Numbered from the stretch's first letter, positions 12,701 to 26,800 are shown. The stretch is 64,000 nt of DNA from Pachyseris speciosa (GCA_016490735.1 JAEMWC010001426.1:5001-69000); one strand, 5' to 3'. Numbers and translations: made by a program. Notes: generated by a model from the letters alone, not told the origin.

Positions 12701-15301
12701 GTCCCTCCACGCACTGAAGGGGCTTTTGGACTTGTACACTGCCAGCGCACCTTGTAGTTTGGCCAGCCCAGCTGCCGTAGATGTCACGTGACGCTACCGT
12801 GTTGTGATTGGTTAGTAGAGCTAATTAAACTTGGGTGCCTAAGTGAAAGCCCATGTAGATCAGTAACAGCTTTGTAATTTAATCTGCTCATCAATGACTT
12901 TTGTTTGGGCGGTAAAGTGTTTTCGCAGCTTTTTTACACTTTTATTCGCCATCAAAACAATTAGAAATCCATTGCTTTGAAATGTTGATTTTATGCATAT
13001 AGAATTAGAAGATAATATGTTCGACACGTGCTGCCCAAATACGCGCAACACATCTTCCGTATTAGAGGTCATCACGTTTACCAGGACATACCCATTAGCT
13101 TTGGTTTGAGCCGGACGGAAACATATAAGATGATACCGGTTTTTTTTTTTCAAGGCTCTTGGCAAGATGCTATTGTGCCCTTTAATTACAGTATCACCGC
13201 ATTCAAAACTGCTTGTTTTCTTACAAACGGCTCATATCACACCATGAAATTTAATTATCGGTCCGCATTATGTGTTTAGTGCGTTCTGTGTGAATATAGG
13301 TAATTTGTGGCACGCGCAGCTTCACACAAAACCCTGTGAATGCAGCCACACGAATGGTTTCAGCTGCATTGTGATGATTTAAATGTTTTTTTTTTCTCTT
13401 CTTAGATTCAATTCGTTCATATAGTCTAGCAGTTACGCTGTTGTACAAAATATTGAACAAATCAAAGCTTGGTGTCTTTGGCTCATTGTCTGAGGCACCT
13501 GCCATTGCGAAGCGCGTCAAGTTAAGATTAAATAATAATAGCGAAGTGATTTTTTTCACACTGCTGTCACAAAAATAGTTTTAATTGTGATTTGATTTGA
13601 AAACTTAGCTTCCGACTGTCAACATAAACTGTGATGTTAATAAAGGATGCACGGACTTTAGTCTTGTGCTTACCTTGTGACAAAAGTACAAATCTTTAAA
13701 ACCCTGAATTGCTTTGTAGCTTGTCGCTGATTTCATCGCAGGCGACGACAACATTTTCATCCGCATAGATTACAAGACTACGCAGTTTTCGCGCATTGTA
13801 AATACGGAACGGATATTTTACTATCACCAACTTAAATGTATAATTGATAAGGAAATGTCGATACTTGTTTTTGCAAAAAGGGGACGTTTTTTAATAAATA
13901 GTTACCGGCAAAATTAACGCTTTTAGCCGCACAAAATACACAGTTTCGTTTTAACTTCCGTTCAATAAAAGTATCATTTTCATACTTTTTCTTAATGCTT
14001 CGAAAGAAAGCGGGATATAGACCTTCTTGTTAACTCGAAACGAAGGCAGATTTTCTGATTCTGATTTGATCCCTCGCAAATCAAACCTTCTTTTACCTTG
14101 AGCCATAAGAAGCAATTTCTTACAGCGGTATTAAATCCAAATAAACGAAAATTTTGTCAACTTGAACACTTTCAAGTTTCGCGAAGTTTTTTTGAGTTTA
14201 TCCTTCTCGTTACCTGAGAATAGGCTGTGATTATTTTTTAGTTTAAATTTGAACTCAACCGACCAAATGCACTGCATAAAACGACCGTCACAAAAGATAC
14301 TCATCTGTATCAAGCCAGCCAAACAAAGCGTAATTGTCTCAAACCAGTAATTAGCTACGTTTTAGGCCAATTACGACGAGCGAGGGCAGAATGAACAAAA
14401 AGGGGCTTGAATCAGGATTGACATTTCCAGATAAATAAAGAGTTATGAGCTCCTAAAAGTATACACTTTGACGATCATCTTATCCCAAGCAGATGGCAGG
14501 AGTGAATTGGCATTTGTTCTTGAAAAAGTAAATTCAAATTTCCTCGCAATTCGCCGTTGTTTGTTTTTCCACTCTTAGTCGGTCTTAGTTGGAATGATAT
14601 GTTTCCTGTAAAGTGACTTCTTTGTTTTCTGCGAAAAGAGCACGTTTTTAATGCGATTTTAATAAAACGAGAATAGGCTTAATGTCATTCACAACAACAA
14701 ACCCGAGATAAAGCAATCAAGAAACGTTTGTGACTATTTACACAAGTTAAATAGCCTCCTTTAATTTCGCTTACCACCGTAACTGCCAACAGCGTGATTT
14801 TATTTAATGTTCTCTTGTCGGTCGTTTTCCCATCAAGCCGAAAATCATGCTGATCACGAGTCGAATGCATTTATAGAAGCAAGGCAGTAAGATAGCGGGT
14901 ATCTTAAACTAGAGCCGTATCACTTTAACAACTGATATATACACGTTATCTTTTAACGAGTGGGCTGATGTTTTCCCGCCGATTGTAAATCTATAGATCT
15001 GATTATGTTACAAAAGATGACTGAAACATGCATGGAATTTCGTCAAGAAATACATGGTGATCACATAAGAAGTCTAAACTGTCAGGCCACGACCATAGAC
15101 AACTCAAAGCAGCCGGAAAAGAATGGCAAAATGATATTTGTACAAAAGTTCCAACACTTTACCCCGGAAAATCTCAATATTGTTGTCTAATTAACATTTA
15201 GGAAGATAGGAAAGCATTTTAAGTAAACACGAAACCAATACTGATCGATTTTGAGATGTTGTACCTACAAATTAAAACACAGAGAAAAGGGCAACAAATT
15301 G

Positions 15302-15302
<1 letters not shown>
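12701..15302. other. intergenic, no gene recognised
   Basis: AT-rich. A minus-strand ORF starting with an ATG near 13505 (MAGASDNEPKTPSFDLFNIL) has coding-like composition and runs into a lysine-rich, A-rich tract. It could be a decayed retrocopy fragment, but I do not recognise the protein. Confidence 0.4.

Positions 15303-15378
<76 letters not shown>
15303..15378. repeat. (TA)n microsatellite
   Basis: Uninterrupted TA repeat of about 38 units. Confidence 0.98.
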
Positions 15379-15379
<1 letters not shown>

Positions 15380-16051
15380 CCGTTTTTCCTTTGAAACTTT
15401 AGCAATTTCGGTCTCCCTTTTGCAAACGAAAGTTAACAGGCCTTCTGCGCAAAAGTGAATCTCCGGTGTTTAATGAGAAGTAAAATCTACTCTTTTCATC
15501 TTTAAAAGCAAAGACAATTCTAGTAGTTTCACCTGCCCTACCTCTGAGGTGTATTTCCGTGGATGAAATCTTACTGGCACCGTTCCCAGCCGTAAGTATT
15601 ATTTTTTTAGAGTTCGATCTGCTATTGCTCGTCTCTTAGCAGAAGAGCATAGAGATACCGAGGTACATATTCATTTCATAATTTGCTTTCTGCGTAGATG
15701 ACACAATTCAGTTTTCACTTGCGTCTGGAAGGAAAAAAAACCTTTTCAGTACGGACATGATGAAAGGCCGGGAATAGTAAGCTTTACTGTCGTTATATAC
15801 TACTTTTGATAGGTAGAAAGAAATATCGGTTGTGGTAATTCACCTTATTATTGATGAACTTCTTGATTGAATTTAATTCAGATTTTACAAAGATCCATAA
15901 GACAAACTGTAAGCCGATGGTCTGAAAACTTGGACAGCTGCAGCTGCAGCAGCAGCACCTCAGAACGAGTCAGCGCATGCGTGTAGGCAAGCTGTATATA
16001 TGCAGACCAACTCTCTCACGATGATGATGATGATGAATTTCGAGTTCTCCA

Positions 16052-16125
16052 AACAGAATTCAAACCTGTCACCTTTCGGGCATCACTAATTCGGATGCTC
16101 TACCACTAAGCTACAGCAGACATCG
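16052..16125 (-). mobile_element. tRNA-derived SINE-like sequence (minus)
   Basis: Reverse complement reads CTGTAGCTTAGTGGTAGAGC (Pol III A-box-like) and about 30 bases later GGTTTGAATTC (B-box-like). It does not fold as an intact tRNA. Confidence 0.5.
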
Positions 16126-16147
16126 TTTCATGGCCCACGTCTCACGC

Positions 16148-16218
16148 GTTTTCTGTAGTTCAATGGTAGCGTCCAATTTACTAACGGGATGGTTATAGCT
16201 TCGACTCCTGTTGAATGA
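16148..16218 (+). mobile_element. tRNA-derived SINE-like sequence (plus)
   Basis: Reads TTCTGTAGTTCAATGGTAGC then GCTTCGACTCC, degenerate A and B boxes. It lies head to head with the copy at 16052-16125 and aligns with it over its length. Confidence 0.45.
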
Positions 16219-19200
16219 ACTCGATATTTTTTGCCATGTGACAATACAATAAACCATATCTTTCATTTAGCTACTCACCAACGGCTTAAAATATATACCA
16301 CATCACTTACTCTCAACTCCATTTTGTATCACAGGCTACTATTCCAGATGAAAACATTCAGACACAACACAAAAGACAACGCCTCAACGCATAGCGTAAC
16401 TTAAAACAGAGGGATTAGTGCCTGGAGGCAATGATACCATAGATGTTCTCCTTGTAGATCTAGACTGACACATATAAATTTAATTCCACGATTGGTGATA
16501 TAGAAGAAAGCGAAGAAACCTAACAGCTGGGCGCTAATTAAAGAAGTTAACATTTGACGAAATATCCACTTGGACGGTAAGTCCTTTGATATTATAAAGG
16601 CCCCTTTTACTTTTCGCAAATGCATATTTGGACAACTGAATTGACACAGCGGCAGTTCACAGACAACCACGTGTCCAAAAAAGGCGCCAAAACATAGGAC
16701 TGAAACCTAAAACGACTAGAAATGTTTTTCTGAGAAAAGAGATATATAACCAGTTTTGAGGAAGCTGTACTATGTAGGGCAGAGAATTATAATTCCTTTG
16801 TTGAATAAAGCACAGTTGAGTCAAATACGATTTTTTTTTCTTTTTTGCCCCGCCATGCGTTTAAAGCATGCCTCCTGGATATATACCATTCGGTGTCTTG
16901 AGCCGTCCTGCGGACACAACTTGCTTAATTAATTCACGTCAAAGTGTGAACTCCGCCTCTACGAGTGAATGAGCTTTTAACCTCCACTGAAGCTGAATTA
17001 CCAAACGAAATTAAAACGCAGGCAATAGTAAAAGCCTTTCGCTGCCACTTTTGAAACTCTGCGTGCTGTTTTCTCTCCAAGGCGACTGCGTTTGCCATTC
17101 GTCTGGTTTTTGAAAGGTCTCAGTACACAAAAGTACACAGTTACATTTCTTTAAGGTGGCTACTTCAATTGGGTAAAAGACGTTTGTTGTTTAGAATTGG
17201 CTGTCAAGTGTCTGCGACGTGTTAATCCTGCAGTGAGCGCCAAAAAAAGTATTCATCAAAAATCCAGCTGATTCACTAAAATGTATTAGTTTAACTATTC
17301 TGACTTAAATCTCTAAAATAAAAAACAAGACAGTCCAACTCTTTCAGAAGACGATTTGTTAACACGGCAAAATGTCTAAAAAATAACACTTCTTTAGACA
17401 CTTTTTCCCCATCAACACTTTAATCATTTCAGTTTTTGAATTCGTTTTAACCTGCTCAAACAAATCAATGTTACGGTTCTATGGTTATCGAAAATGTCCT
17501 TGAGGGACAATTAGGACATCATCAAACATCTTATATTATTTTTTTCACAGCTTATTCAGCATGTGCATGACAGTTTCAGTTATGAGAATTTGCACATTTC
17601 TCACTGCTACTCTGTAAAATGAATAGTTTAAAACTATTCATAACTATAAATTAAAGGGGCTATGTAATAGATAATTTAATTTAGCTTGAAGTCTAAACTC
17701 AAGCAAACCAAAACTACGACCATTTATTATACTTAAAATGGCCTTCGACGTCCAAACGAAGGGCATTGAAGCAACGAGGGAAAAAAGACAATCTGCTTCA
17801 CGGTATAAAATCATGTCGTTCTCGCAGAACACAAGGCAAACCCTGAAAAACAGCGGCCTGACTCTTTTAAACTGCAATATACTTTTCCACCCTGACCATC
17901 CGTGGCCTAGAGCGATTGCTAACAGTCTCACCACACTAGTATAGAGTAGTTTTAAACGAAACTGAACCGTTAGTTTAGATTTTCATCAATGTAAGTATCC
18001 TTATACTAAAACCGAGAAGCATATATAGCTACTTTAAAATACTCGAAATAGTTGTATTGAAGAAAATATGTAAAAACAAGTGTTTTTTTTTTCCTGCAAG
18101 AAATTATGAAAAGAATAAAAGCAATTCACTAAACGCGACCTTCATACCTCGGCTCTAGAGCTCATGTTTACAGTTTTCGTTCGACCTTAAAGCTGATCGT
18201 GTTATTTGCGTTGTCAACGAAAGTAAAAAGTGCAAATGCAACGAAACCGGATAAAAAATTCTCGAAACTCTTCCACCTTAAAGCCAATGAAAGCTGAGAA
18301 CAGCTTCCCAATTTCCATCTCATTTTTATCCATTTAAGAGCCGGCCAAACGATCAGGAATTTTTGTCCAACATAGTGTTTGCTGCACACTACACTCGATA
18401 GCCGTGAATCGGCAAACAATGTTAGACCAAATGCGCGACAAAATGAGTCCGCTTTTTATGTATTAGCGTTGAAATTCGACATTATTTGTTTTCAACTGGT
18501 TGCTTTGTTGCGCTCGATCGAGCTCTGATGGCAGTGCCAGGGTAGCGAAACGATCAAACATTGTTCGTAGCCCAAAATGTTGGGGATGAACTGAAACTTT
18601 GTGATCTAGATCAAATATGGGAAACGTTGATGGAGGCGGCTCAACGGTCAAACATGTTCTACCAACACAATTTTAGATTAAAATGTTTGATTGCTTAGCC
18701 GAGGCTATCGATGGCAAATTTATATATAGTGAAAGCGAAATAGCCATGAAATCCAGTTGAATACATGCTCGTCAGCAACAATGACAACTTTCACAGGGCC
18801 CACGCAGCAAGTTTGCAATTGGGGGGAGGGGGTGGGGAGGGCTCACTTCGAACGCTTTAGCGTGAGTCAACTAGAGGGATCCGGGGCATGCTTCCCCGGA
18901 AAATTTTCAAATTAAAGTCTTCTAAAGTGGCTGGAAATGCATTTAAGACTAACATGGTGTGGTGAGACTTATATACTTTAAGCAACAAAAAAGCGGTGAT
19001 TTAAAACAAGAATTTAATTACCTTTTCGCTGAACTAATCAGTTTTCGGTATAATATTAAATAGGAAAGTAACTTCGACTTTATTAGTATTACTTGCCTTT
19101 TACTGTTGAAAAGTGGTGGGTAGCCCCCCAGCCCCTCCCCCTGCGCGGTCCCTGCGAGACATGGGCAATAAAAAACAAAAATCCTTCGTGCTTAAATGTT

Positions 19201-19590
19201 TTGAACGAATTCTGGCAGAAGCTGGAGAGAAATTCAAACAGATACAAATTCTAACTGAGTGAAAGATTGGTGAACATAAATGGCTGATAAATAGTATATA
19301 CGACCCTAAGATGAAAGCTTAAATACTTAAATAATGTGCACTATATATAGCTATTTATGTCAATGAGCGATCACGATGTAACCCTCACGTTACGTTCTGA
19401 TTGGTCAAGACGAGTTTGCGATTAAAGTATAGAGGAATGAATAAAGTCACGAGCCAAATAAGTGCGTGTGGTAGTGTGTGTGTATTCTAGCAACGCACGG
19501 AGGACGTGAATAAGGTTGTAAGAACATCAGTCAGAGAACTTCTTTGCTCATAACGCGTTTTGACGTCATCCGTAGCACTGCCAAAATCAT
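16219..19590. other. intergenic, no gene recognised
   Basis: No host exon seen. 18821-18841 is a G-run cluster. Overlapping ORFs around 17.6-17.95 kb on both strands have no family resemblance. Confidence 0.5.
18821..18841 (+). other. G-quadruplex-type G-run cluster
   Basis: Four G runs of three or more within 21 bases, separated by A, T and A. Fits the G3+N1-7 quadruplex rule. Confidence 0.6.
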
Positions 19591-19965
19591 GGGGCACCCA
19601 ACGAGCCAAATCAACTAAACGGTGTTTGAAGTCTGTTTAAAGTGATGTTTCGTTAGCTGGAAGAATTTGATTTATTGGGTTTCAGTTAGCTGAAATTTTA
19701 ATTGCTCAAAAATGTTAGGGAACAAAATCTCCCTTTGAGAAAATGCTAGCTGAAATGAACTTTCTAAGAACTTTCTAGGGAACTATTTTCTTTCCGAAAA
19801 TGCTAGCTGACGTTTTTGACGGTCAAAAACAGCAAATATGACCTCAGTTTCCGAAAACCTAAGAGTTCCATTGCAAATCTTTTACTTGAGGCCACGTTTC
19901 AGGTACAAAAATCCGAGTACTACCCTCTACCGAACAGATATCTACCATTTGTCGTTGGGTGCCCC
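19591..19965. mobile_element. non-autonomous TIR element, copy 1
   Basis: About 375 bp, starting GGGGCACCCAACGA and ending TCGTTGGGTGCCCC (perfect 14 bp terminal inverted repeats). The interior aligns along its length with 61009-61452. No coding sequence. Confidence 0.75.
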
Positions 19966-20352
19966 TGAAAATCTATTTGTTGAATTGCTAAGCGTGTACC
20001 CAGTGATATTGATTTTTTGCTTAATGATTGAACATCTGAGAACCTATCAAAAATGTTAATAAAATGAGTGGACTTTGAATGAGAATACATATTTGATAGA
20101 GGATATTTCAAATGTAGGTGAACAATTTATCCCGGAAGATGAGAAACACTGTCACATTTATGTAGGCAATTTAGTAGTGAGTATTTTGCAAAACGTAAAC
20201 TCAAAACAAAACAGACTTTAATCTGCAACAGTATTTGCATTTATTGATGTTTCATGTCAACTCAACATGGAGAATTATTTTGCCCCACTGCTTTTTTTTT
20301 ATCCCTGCGAGAAAACAGAAAATAATAGCATCAGTTAAACGCATACGAAATC

Positions 20353-20367
20353 CCCCCCCCCCCCCTC
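20353..20367 (+). repeat. poly-C tract
   Basis: Run of about 14 C. Confidence 0.85.
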
Positions 20368-20561
20368 ACAACCCCCGGCGTATTCAACTGACTTGAAATT
20401 CAGGTTAATTCAAGGTACCTTCAATGAATAGCTTATGAAATTACACATAAAGACAATTGAGTTAAATTGCATAACAAACATTTTTTTTTTCAGATATCTC
20501 AGCCACGAAAACTGTTTTTCTTAACCGAGCACAAACCACCATGATAAGACGGTCTTAAATT

Positions 20562-20745
20562 GTGTCGTAGCAATGCACCAACTGCACCCATCATCAGGTC
20601 GGAGAGGAAAACAACATCGTGGTCGTCCAAACTGTACATACGTTGACACCCTGTACATGGATACTGGTCTTATGATTGAGGAACTGGGAACAGCAATGAA
20701 GGATATAGATTTTTGGTCCAGGATTGTCCGGAACTGCACCCAACT
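20562..20745 (+). mobile_element. C-terminal fragment of a non-LTR retrotransposon ORF
   Basis: Translates as GRRGKQHRGRPNCTYVDTLY, then DTG, then EELGTAMKDIDFWSRIV. This matches the GRRxRGRPxxTYxDxLxxDTG...M.DRxxW pattern at the end of many LINE reverse transcriptase ORFs. Only about 60 residues remain. Confidence 0.6.
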
Positions 20746-20820
20746 ATTACCAAACAATGTTTATTTTTCAATTTTGTGTTAAGGGGGTCTTCAGATGGGT
20801 GTCAAGGGTGATGGCCACTG

Positions 20821-23800
20821 TTATACAAAAACATGAAAACAGGAACCCGCGAGCCGGGAGAATATGCTCTCACTTACATATATATTGCGGCAAGCCCCGC
20901 GAGTCAGTTGGTCAATGATGTTATTCGCCCGAGCCAGAACCTCGTCATATGACTTCAACAGAATCACGTTTCTACCAGCAATGTATCTAAGTTCATGAAT
21001 ATCGACTTGGCTTCCAACGCCAATGGCTATCATGTGAACACCTAGGGACTGAACCAGATGAGACATAATCAACGGAAGGGATTCGCGTAGCCTTTTTGCC
21101 AACAGTTGATCAGTTAGACTTCAAACTGAAAGATGTCAGTCATCAGTGATCCAGGGAAATTTAGGACACCTAGTAGCATTATATATTGTTTAAGCTGTAC
21201 CGGGGAACCGGGTACGGTTGAAAGATCTTCCAAGCTTGCTAGATTTCTAAATAATTTAGTTTTCTGGTTTTCTGCATTCTGCAAGCTCCAGCTCTCTGGG
21301 TGGTCTGTTCAAAATTAGTTTATCCCAGCAGTGTATCTAGCAAATAGCATTGCCCGTTTTGCAAACAAGCGTTGGCTATCGTGGTCATAAAAGTACGTCT
21401 ACGACCATTAGGCTGGTAGTTGTCTCTTTCTGGATAGCCTGCATAACAGTCGTTTATTTAGCCGAACGCGAGGCACGAGACATTTGGCACGGTTTCAATT
21501 ATTTCAATATTCTTAACTCTGTTTCGAAACATGACTATTGTTATGTCCTACCCTTAGATCTTCGGCAGGCTTAATGACTATTTCACTTCCGCCATGCGTT
21601 TGCCCATCAGTCATAATGATACATGTCCTAGGTACTCCAACTCTCGGTACCCCCTTGAAAATCTTTTCCGTAACTTCCTTCAAAGCTAAGTCAGTGAGAG
21701 TTGAGCCTCCACTGTATTTCATTTGGCTGAAGGTGTTTTTAAGTTCGTGCAATGAATACAGAGCAGAATCTTCCAGCGTCAGCTCAATAGTAACTTTATG
21801 ATCATACCTTATCAGGGCGAACCTTAAATCGAAAAACACAGCATTACCGCTGGTTGAGAGAGAGGATATTTTAGTAGAACCTTAAATTTACCTCAATGAC
21901 TAAAGAAAAGAACATTCTTAACAACGATGATGATGACGATGATGGTGGTGGTGGCAGTGGTGATGATGATGGTGGTGGTGGTGATGATGATGATGGTGGT
22001 GGTGATGGTGATGATGATGATGGTGGTGGTGGTGATGATGATGATGGTGGTGGTGATCGTGGTGGTGATGGTGGTGGTGGTGATGGTGGTGGTGGTGGTG
22101 GTGTTGCTGATGGTGGTGGTGTTGATGATGATGATGATGATGATGATAATGATGGTGGTGGTGGTTGTGGTGGTAGTGGAACACCGATTACGAACACATT
22201 GGGTCTGAATTAACCCACTAGATCATCAATTGGAACCACCACCTCAGATGCACTGTAGAGAATTCCGTCTAAAACTGAAGCTTTAGCTTTCGTTTCAATA
22301 GAAAAACTTTAGTTATTAAACACAAGGACTCGAAAAGTATGATACCGACCTGGTGCCACTGTTTGGAAAGTGAAAGCGATTAACAAAGAGCTTTAGAAAT
22401 TGAATCACTTTGTTGAAATTAACTTGGTGCACACTCCCGGATGCGTCGATGACCAGAGCAACGTCCACAGCCTTCGTGCATCCTGAGGAGGGGAGGGTTA
22501 CTAACAGTAAGAAAGAGATACGAAAATAACGCCTCCAGATTAAAACTGTGAATGCAATAAAGCTTTATTTCATTGATTTTCTTCGAAATTTCATAAGGTT
22601 GAGAAATGCTGTTATGGTATCAAAGAGCATTAATTCTTTTGTGATTTCTTTCTTAAAGCTTTAATGTGAATTACAGAATGAATATGAAACATTAAGTACC
22701 AGAGATGAACAAAGCTTGAAAGTCTGGACAATGGAAAACAAAATAGATCATTGTTCTAAATATCTGTTGCATTACGACCCATACATAATAAAGGTATGAT
22801 AATTACCGTATCCTCCATAAGGTGGCTTTTTCTGGTCAATAAGCTCATAGAAGTAAGCTCTGAACGCTTTTCCTACGCACAGTGATTTAGAATCTTCTAA
22901 TTTACAAGATTTGAACGTTTCTCCAACACAAGCGCGTTTACGATCTGTGGGGTACCTGCGGTATATAAAAAATTAAGATCAAACGTGGGATACCAGTGAT
23001 ACCAGATAGGATTGAATTCTTAATGGGATTTCCTCTCACTGATTATTTTAGTTTATATAATAACCAAATCAATGCGCGCGCTCTGATTGGTCAATCAGCT
23101 ATGGTTTATTGTCACAATAAACTCATGGAAATTTCGCGCGTCTTCTAAATTATTTTATTTCATAGGTACTGAGATTTATCCACGAAAATCATAGTGAATA
23201 AAATTGGTACTGATTCTACTCGTAGCCAACCAGGAGCACGAAAGACAAAATTTCACCGTGAAAGAAAAATCGTTCGTCCAATCAGCAACGCGAACGACAA
23301 AATTTCACTAATGATGAATGAACGTACTGAAGGATAAGTCATCCTAGAGCCGTTGCACAAAAACTCGCGCGCTTTGTAAAGTGGCCGAGGAAGGTTTGCT
23401 TCTGTTTGCTCAGTTGAAGAATTTATGTTACAACCCGAGAACAAAAATACCGCTCAAAAAATTGAACAAGATGTAAGATTGCTTGAAAGATTTTTGAAAA
23501 CAAAGGACGAAGACCGGAAAATTGAAGATATGCCAGCGGTTGGGCTAAATGAACGCATTAACGAATTTATCATCTCTGTCGGCACAAAAGATGGCAACGA
23601 GTTCGAGCCGACTTCGCTTCGAAGTTTAATGGCCAGCTTCGAATGCTTCTGAAACAACCTGTCCGTTGTCCTCTGACTCCCAGAATACCAGTAAGCAGTC
23701 CATGACACTGTTCAGTGGAGCTGTTATTCAAGGTGATAATTTTTCCATTCACATAGATCTACACTGTAAATCAGTCTCCGATGGTTGCCACAAATCTGTC

Positions 23801-26800
23801 AAGTCCCGAAGCGACGAAATGGAAACGTCCGAGGCCTTTGGAACTGGAAAGTGACTCTGTAGTTTATTGGCATGGCTTGCTTTATTAATAGACATTGGAC
23901 TTTACTACTATATGATGTACACAGTAAGTGTTATAGATTTTATAAGCTTTCATTAACTTAGTTGTTGTTGAGCGATTTTAAACTAAACTTTTTACGCTTT
24001 TCATCTCCCCATTCGTGCAGTTTGTGTATCAAATACTACACGAAAAAATCTCAGTACCTATGAAATAAACACATTACAACATGGGAAATGCTTTGTACGA
24101 TTTTTATTCACTCGTTGATACGTATCAGAAAACTCACTCGTTCGCTGCGCTCACTCGTTCGTTTTCTGGTACTACTCAACTCGTGAATAAAATTCGTACG
24201 CGCGCATTTCCCATGAAGTAATCTCTATATATAAAAGCAATATACTACAAGTTTCTATGGTTTATAGGGAAGAATTCGTAAATCTAGTGTTTTTCCAACA
24301 TCTCGCGCGGCTTATAACAGTAACAGTAATTTATTTACCCACGTTAACATCTAAGAGCACAAGTGCTCGTTCGATATACAAACGTGCATTAAGTCTACAA
24401 TTATAAAGTTAAATGTATGTTCTAAAATCTATATACACATGAATATGATAAAATATAAAATTACAGGAAATTACTGAAAATTACAGCTGAATAGAACTTA
24501 GCTTAGACTTAAAAATATTAACATTATCGGCCACCTTGACATCTTGAGTTCTGGAAGTTTATTCCATAATTGAACGCACTTATAAGCCTATAAACCAGCC
24601 TATAAACCATAGAAACTTGTGGTATATTGCTTAAATTGATTTGCACCAATCGGATGGTGCTTGCGTCAGCACGAGGTAAAATGTGGCACGAAAGTAAGAT
24701 ATGCGTGTTTCAAAGTAGAAACAAAATACCAGACAGGCATAAGATAAGGCATAAACGAAACATTTCGGATCTGCGATATGAGCTAGAAGAGCATAAAATA
24801 AAGTGGATTTTGGGCAGACAGTCCTGACTGAAGCAATTCGTAAAAATTCGTTCATAAAGTTTTATATGATATTATGGGAAAAGAACACGTAAAAAGAACA
24901 GGAAATGAATACAAGACGGGATAAAGAACAGGCTGGGAATCACTGAGGTGCCGGCCTCGGGGCTATCAGACGTGTTAGAAACTTGGTTCCCTGTGAGACT
25001 CTTATTATAATTTATAAAGCTCTCATCCAACTTTACTTTGATTACCGTAGCTCTGTATGGGGCAGCATAGGTGTGTGTCAATCTGAGAGACTCCAAAAAC
25101 TACAAAATAGGGCTGCACCCTTAATCACTTTCTCTGACTTAAATATTAGATCGTCTACTTTACTCAGTGACCTCGGTTGGGATTCCCTGGAGCTAAGGCG
25201 TTCTAAGCAACTAGCAATCATTTTGTTTAAGATTCTCCATAATCTTGCTCCGACTCGTTTAAACATTCTTTTAAAAACTACAGCCAGTGTTCACTCACAT
25301 AATCTAAGAAATTCAAAATTCAACCTTTTCGTTCCTAGACCGAGTACTGAAGCAGGCAAACCAAGTTTTCAATATCGTGGCTCTGTTCTCCGGGACAGCT
25401 TGCCTTTGAGCGCTAAAATTCAGCCAACTATTAGTTCCTTTAAGCCATGCATTTAATTAATATTGATAAGTAGCCACTTTACTCATAAATACATACAAAT
25501 ACTTATTATTATTATTATTATTATTATTAGTAATAGCTATAGCCTGTGTAATAGCCTTGTACAGACAATAAATTTAGTTAGATAATTTAATTGGTTAAGT
25601 AATTAATTAATTGTTTTTAAAACACGGCTCGATGGAAGAGCATGTAAATGAATTGATACCGTGTATAAATAAAGTTTTACTTTACTTTACAAACAAGAGA
25701 TAATATCAGGGCCGTAGCTCGTGTGAGGCAAACTGAGGCACTTACCTTGGTAAAAGGTTTGAATTTACCTTGGATATTTTTCTTCCTTGTGTGTGTGTCT
25801 TACGAAAAATATAAGCAGGCTGTATTGAAAATAACAAACGAATATTGGAGAGATGGTTTTTTGCACACATTGCCTCGGTGTCAATTTTCGTCTGGCTACG
25901 GCCCAGATTATGGGCTATTTGCAGCTGGTCAGTCACGTGGTACAAAAACGCCATGCAAGAGGGCAAGCAACGCACTGGGAAATGATAAGCAAAGAGTTTA
26001 CATCATTTAAAATGGTACTTTTTTTTTGTTTGTCTTGTCCCAGCGCGTTGCTTGCTCTCCAGCATGGCTTTTTTGTACCACGTGACTGACCAGCTGCAAA
26101 GGGCCCATTCTTTTAGATTACATGTCCACTCAAAGAATGAGTTGATTCAAGTTAGAAACCTTTGAAGTTAGAGGGATTTGTTCATGGTCGTCTCACCTCG
26201 CTAAGACCTGGCTAAGAGAACCATTTTTGGACCAACATTCTCCATAATACTGTAACGCAAACCACTGAAGGTTCTGACGTTTGGCTGCGGCTGCACAACG
26301 ACACGCCAAGCTAAAAATAATAAAATTCTTGCATCTAGTGTCTGACATTCTCAGTCGGTCAGGTAAGTTTTCAATAACTTTCGAAAGTAATTAACTACCC
26401 ATTGCCTTTATCCGACGAGATCTAGTATTTGATAGCCTGCGTGCAGACGTCTCTATTTCCTGTATAATGCTCGCGGAAAAGGGCTGTTTCGTAGACGTCT
26501 TTTTTCCGCGTCCAACAAAGGAAATTGGAGACGTCTGCACGCAGGCTAGTATTTAATGGTAAAAAAGAGAGCTGACAACAAAAGCCTGAACAGCTCTACC
26601 AACTAAGGTAAAAAGCCAACTAGGAACTCACATCATGATCAAGGCGGAAAAAAACGTGCGTGCTAGAAGCACTATTGGTTTTTATATATTTAATGTCTGT
26701 CTGTCTGTCTGTATTTATTATCATTTTTTTCTGGAAAATAAATACACTATTCAACTGTTCAGTTAAGAAAAAGTGGCGCGAGTTTTGCTAACAGATCACA

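Noticed and set aside
17644..17944. Overlapping ORFs on both strands
   Set aside because: No family resemblance, no splice context and no codon pattern favouring either strand.
21049..21102. N-terminal extension of VWA exon 6
   Set aside because: The open frame continues, but only the acceptor before 21048 joins in phase to exon 5 and restores the VWA fold (AEDLR-SLGVHMIAIGVG).
21871..22213. Four overlapping 88-108 codon ORFs (Pro/Ser, His, Asp/Gly, Met/Val rich)
   Set aside because: All are readings of one TGG/TGA tract inside a VWA intron.
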